Below are positions 61,855 to 64,000 of a DNA stretch of 64,000 nucleotides, in pieces (position 1 is the first letter of the stretch; every line of letters starts with the position of its first letter). The position numbers and the translations under genes were made by a program. The notes under the pieces are model-generated. The model saw nothing but the letters and a program-made list of their open reading frames with translations. It did no database searches and was not told the DNA's origin. This DNA comes from Armatimonadota bacterium (lineage in GTDB: Bacteria > Armatimonadota > Fimbriimonadia > Fimbriimonadales > Fimbriimonadaceae): the NCBI GenBank assembly GCA_018268355.1, contig JAFDWR010000001.1:91961-155960 (forward strand). The letters are read 5' to 3'.

Positions 61855-62723
61855 GGCGACGCGCTACCCGCGCTGAGAACGGGCTGGGCGGCCTGTTCGC
61901 TGCAGAGCACGACCATCAGGTTCGAGACAAGCTGCGATTTCTCGCTGTCGGTTAGCTCGACAATCTTGTCCTTCTCCAGCCTCGTCAGTGCCATTTCGAC
62001 CATGCCGACCGCGCCCTCGACGATGAGCTGACGAGCGGAAACGACCGCGCTCGCCTGCTGGCGGCGAAGCATCGCTCCCGCGATTTCGGGGGCGTAGGCA
62101 AGGTGGCTGAGCCGCGCTTCGATGATCTCGACGCCGGCAAGGGCCAGACGCTCACCGAGTTCGTCACGAAGGTGGTCACCGACCTCGGTCGTGTTGCGCC
62201 GTAGGCTGATGCTCTCTTCGTCGGCGTCATAGGGGAACATGCTCGCGGTGTGGCGCAGAGCGGTCTCGCTCTGCATCGCGACATACGACTCGTAGTTCTC
62301 GACCTCGAAGAGGGCGCGATAGGTGTCCCGGACCTGCCAAACGACAACGGCGGCGATCTCGATCGGGTTGCCCATCGAGTCGTTCACCTTGAGCGGGACG
62401 CCGTTGAGCGTTCGTGCCCGGAGCGAAACCGGCTTCTTCGACGTGAACGGGTTCACCCAGTGCATGCCGTCCTTGCGAGCGGTGCCCACGTACTTGCCGA
62501 ACAGCGTGAGGACGCGGCTGTTGCCCGGCTCGAGGACAAAGAGCCCGCCCATGAAGATGCTCCATAGGATGAAGCTCACGAAGGCGACGATGGCGAGAGC
62601 GACATCACTGATGCCACCGCTTTGGTGCAGACCATACAGCCACTTCCCATAGAAGAAGGGCCCGACCATGAGGATGATAAACAGGGGCCAGCCTGGAATT
62701 GAAAATGCAGGACGTTCCTTCAT
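61851..62723 (-). CDS. SPFH/band 7 domain membrane protein
   Basis: A 290-aa protein with two N-terminal membrane helices ('PLFIILMVGPFFYGKWLYGL' and 'VALAIVAFVSFILWSIFMGGLFVL') followed by the SPFH domain ('LEPGNSRVLTLFGKYVGTARKDGMHWVNPF', 'NPIEIAAVVVWQVRDTYRALFEVENYESYV') and the helical 'GVEIIEARLSHLAYAPEIAGAMLRRQQASAVVSARQ' typical of slipins and stomatins. These organise membrane microdomains or regulate proteases. Starts 3 bp after the preceding gene's stop, so part of a three-gene operon. Confidence 0.92.
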   Translation of the reverse strand: MKERPAFSIPGWPLFIILMVGPFFYGKWLYGLHQSGGISDVALAIVAFVSFILWSIFMGGLFVLEPGNSRVLTLFGKYVGTARKDGMHWVNPFTSKKPVSLRARTLNGVPLKVNDSMGNPIEIAAVVVWQVRDTYRALFEVENYESYVAMQSETALRHTASMFPYDADEESISLRRNTTEVGDHLRDELGERLALAGVEIIEARLSHLAYAPEIAGAMLRRQQASAVVSARQLIVEGAVGMVEMALTRLEKDKIVELTDSEKSQLVSNLMVVLCSEQAAQPVLSAGSASP

Positions 62724-62726
62724 GCC

Positions 62727-63557
62727 CTAATGTACGTGGGCGTCGATGCTTTGGATGCGGTGAACCGTTGCTTCCCATGCGCCTTTCGTCGACGGCACGA
62801 GTCGGACCTCAAACGCGTCGCCGAAGACGGTCACCCGCGTGGAAACGGGGAGTTCGGCCAAGTTCCAAACCGCTTCGATGAACTGGTTCAAAACGGCCTG
62901 AATCAGGATCTTCTGGTCGGGTCGGATGGGGGCGGTGCGGACTTCGGGAAGGCCTTGCTTGGCCAGTCCCCGGGTTTCGGCGCGGAGCAGCCCGCTTTGC
63001 ATGCAGAACACCGTTCTGGCGTGGCTTGTCGCGAGCTTGAAGTACCGGTCGGCCTTGATCCTGGCCCCAAGGTCGTCGAGGCTAAGGAGCTCCTCGGAGA
63101 CGGTGTCAAAGATCACGCTGCTACCCGCGGTGCGCGCGATCACGAAGGCCATCGTCGGCATGAGGATCAGCCCCGGCTTCGCCTTGTGAGGAGGGGAAAT
63201 GAATCGGATTCGCGCGATCATCTTCGAGTTCGCGAGCTCGGTGAGTTGCTCGGCGGTGGGGACGATGTGGTCCTCGAAAAGATCAGGGCGGAAGACATGG
63301 GGATTTTCGGCGCGGGCGACCCGGCTGTAGGTGAACCGGATGTCGTGGAGCAGTCCCAGCTCTTCCGCACCGACCGCCTCGGCCTGGGCGAGCTTGGGGA
63401 TGAGAATTTCGATGCTGGGGAGCTCCTCATGGGGAAGGAAAATCCAGAACTCCATGTGGGCATCGCGCTGGCGACAAAGCCGAAGCTTGATGCGTTGGGC
63501 GAGATAGAAACTGCCGATCGCGCCGATCACGAAGCCAGCAAGAAGGGACCAGATCAA
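62727..63557 (-). CDS. Membrane-anchored protein of unknown function
   Basis: About 276 aa: one N-terminal helix ('WSLLAGFVIGAIGSFYLAQRI') and a large soluble domain ('FWIFLPHEELPSIEILIPKL', 'MIARIRFISPPHKAKPGLILMPTMAFVIAR', 'SRVTVFGDAFEVRLVPS'-like strands). No family recognised. TTG at 63557 overlaps the preceding stop (TTGA), which fits the coupling style of this genome; a TTG at 63578 would give 7 more residues. Its position between a zinc ribbon and an SPFH protein suggests a shared membrane function. Confidence 0.72.
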   Translation of the reverse strand: MIWSLLAGFVIGAIGSFYLAQRIKLRLCRQRDAHMEFWIFLPHEELPSIEILIPKLAQAEAVGAEELGLLHDIRFTYSRVARAENPHVFRPDLFEDHIVPTAEQLTELANSKMIARIRFISPPHKAKPGLILMPTMAFVIARTAGSSVIFDTVSEELLSLDDLGARIKADRYFKLATSHARTVFCMQSGLLRAETRGLAKQGLPEVRTAPIRPDQKILIQAVLNQFIEAVWNLAELPVSTRVTVFGDAFEVRLVPSTKGAWEATVHRIQSIDAHVH

Positions 63558-63772
63558 GGCATTCGCCCCTCGAACCAAGCATGAAGCAGCTTCAATTCAT
63601 CGGGACGATCAATCATCGCCGTGCAGGTCATGCAGAGTCCGGCCTCGTTCACGTGCTTGGAACGGCACAGCAGGCATCGGTCAACTTGGCGAGCCAGGCG
63701 GACAAACCGTCCCTGGGTGAGCACATAGGCCAATTCTTCCCTAGGGAAACCCTCCTCATGAAGCCTCGCCAC
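63554..63772 (-). CDS. Small zinc-ribbon protein
   Basis: A 72-aa protein with two CxxC pairs, 'CLLCRSKHVNEAGLCMTC', spaced 11 residues apart as in a zinc ribbon. A charged N-terminal helix ('REELAYVLTQGRFVRLARQV') and a C-terminal 'ELKLLHAWFEG' flank it. GTG start at 63772, without a strong ribosome-binding site. First gene of the operon with the 276-aa protein and the SPFH protein. Confidence 0.65.
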   Translation of the reverse strand: MARLHEEGFPREELAYVLTQGRFVRLARQVDRCLLCRSKHVNEAGLCMTCTAMIDRPDELKLLHAWFEGRMP

Positions 63773-63817
63773 AACGGAGAATGTACCGCGAAATTAGGGT
63801 AAAAGCCGGACGTCATC

Positions 63818-64000
63818 ATGAACGCAATGCTGTCTCTGGCTCTCGCCACCGTTATTGGCCACGCACAGTTGCCCGAACCGAATCCGTCGGCCATTGTTGG
63901 CGCAAGGTCCCTCGCCTTGAGTCCTGATGGTAGCCGGCTCGCCTTTAGCTATCGCGGCGACGTCTGGGTTGTATCAAGCAAGGGTGGACGCGCCGTCCCC
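63818..64000 (+). CDS. Secreted beta-propeller protein (TolB/tricorn-like), N-terminal part
   Basis: The first 61 codons of a gene that runs off the window. Signal peptide 'MNAMLSLALATVIGHAQ', then 'ALSPDGSRLAFSYRGDVWVVSSKGGRA', the classic WD40-like PD40 repeat of TolB, DPP-IV and tricorn-protease propellers. The C-terminal domain, which would tell a protease from a binding protein, is outside. Divergent from the zinc-ribbon gene (45 bp). Confidence 0.75.
   Translation, partial: MNAMLSLALATVIGHAQLPEPNPSAIVGARSLALSPDGSRLAFSYRGDVWVVSSKGGRAVP

Noticed and set aside
61855-64000. Expected ftsZ downstream of ftsA
   Set aside because: The region is filled with convergent genes for SPFH, an unknown membrane protein and a zinc ribbon; no tubulin-like GGGTGTG motif occurs on either strand in the listed frames.

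Overview
The window is about 60% GC, gene-dense and diderm-like. It has no insertion sequence, phage or CRISPR array that I can see. Three things together suggest a member of Armatimonadota (Fimbriimonadia-like): a DUF1552/DUF1592 gene pair otherwise typical of Planctomycetes and Verrucomicrobia, an O-antigen-ligase-type gene cluster, and a large division/cell-wall (dcw) cluster that carries Gram-positive-style accessory genes (DUF881, small basic protein). The phylum is inferred from gene content, not from a marker alignment.

Layout. 1-6.0 kb: end of a tRNA-Leu, a DUF2993 protein, a secreted glycosyl-hydrolase-like protein, a NifU-type Fe-S scaffold, a YgiC-like ATP-grasp ligase coupled to a small lipoprotein, uracil phosphoribosyltransferase and an M20 peptidase. 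6.1-12.9 kb: a small outer-membrane-like barrel protein, then an ECF sigma / anti-sigma / RseB-like triad read into PBP1A and PBP2. 12.9-16.8 kb, minus strand: two GT2 glycosyltransferases and an O-antigen-ligase-like TPR protein. 16.8-25.9 kb: an NlpC/P60 endopeptidase behind a structured leader, MarR and cyclic-nucleotide-binding proteins, the DUF1552/DUF1592 pair, a CtlX-type hydrolase, PdxH and a VirK-like protein. 26-38.2 kb, mostly housekeeping: PurA, tRNA-Leu(CAA), an MCP, SerA, FtsH, TilS, homoserine dehydrogenase, MgtE, a thioesterase and AccB. 38.2-44.4 kb, accessory: two tandem paralogues of unknown function, DinB, a TPR/zinc-ribbon membrane protein and a zeta-toxin-like kinase with a small partner.

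44.4-61.9 kb is the dcw cluster, all on the plus strand and mostly joined by 1-56 bp overlaps: mraZ-rsmH-ftsL-ftsI-murE-murF-mraY-murD-ftsW-murG-murC/ddl fusion-ftsQ-DUF881-sbp-ftsA. It encodes cytoplasmic peptidoglycan precursor synthesis from UDP-MurNAc onward (MurE looks meso-DAP-specific), lipid I/II formation, septal polymerisation and the early divisome. murB and ftsZ are absent from it. A 459-bp regulatory region precedes mraZ; it holds 10-bp-periodic YGKGN repeats that match the MraZ-box architecture and a separate set of TAGTAGAC repeats. The window ends with a three-gene operon (zinc ribbon, membrane-anchored protein, SPFH protein) and the start of a secreted beta-propeller protein.

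No complete defence island or clearly new multi-gene system is evident. The best candidates for new biology are the mraZ upstream region, the NlpC/P60 leader RNA, the tandem paralogue pair, the YgiB/YgiC-like pair, and the SPFH operon.
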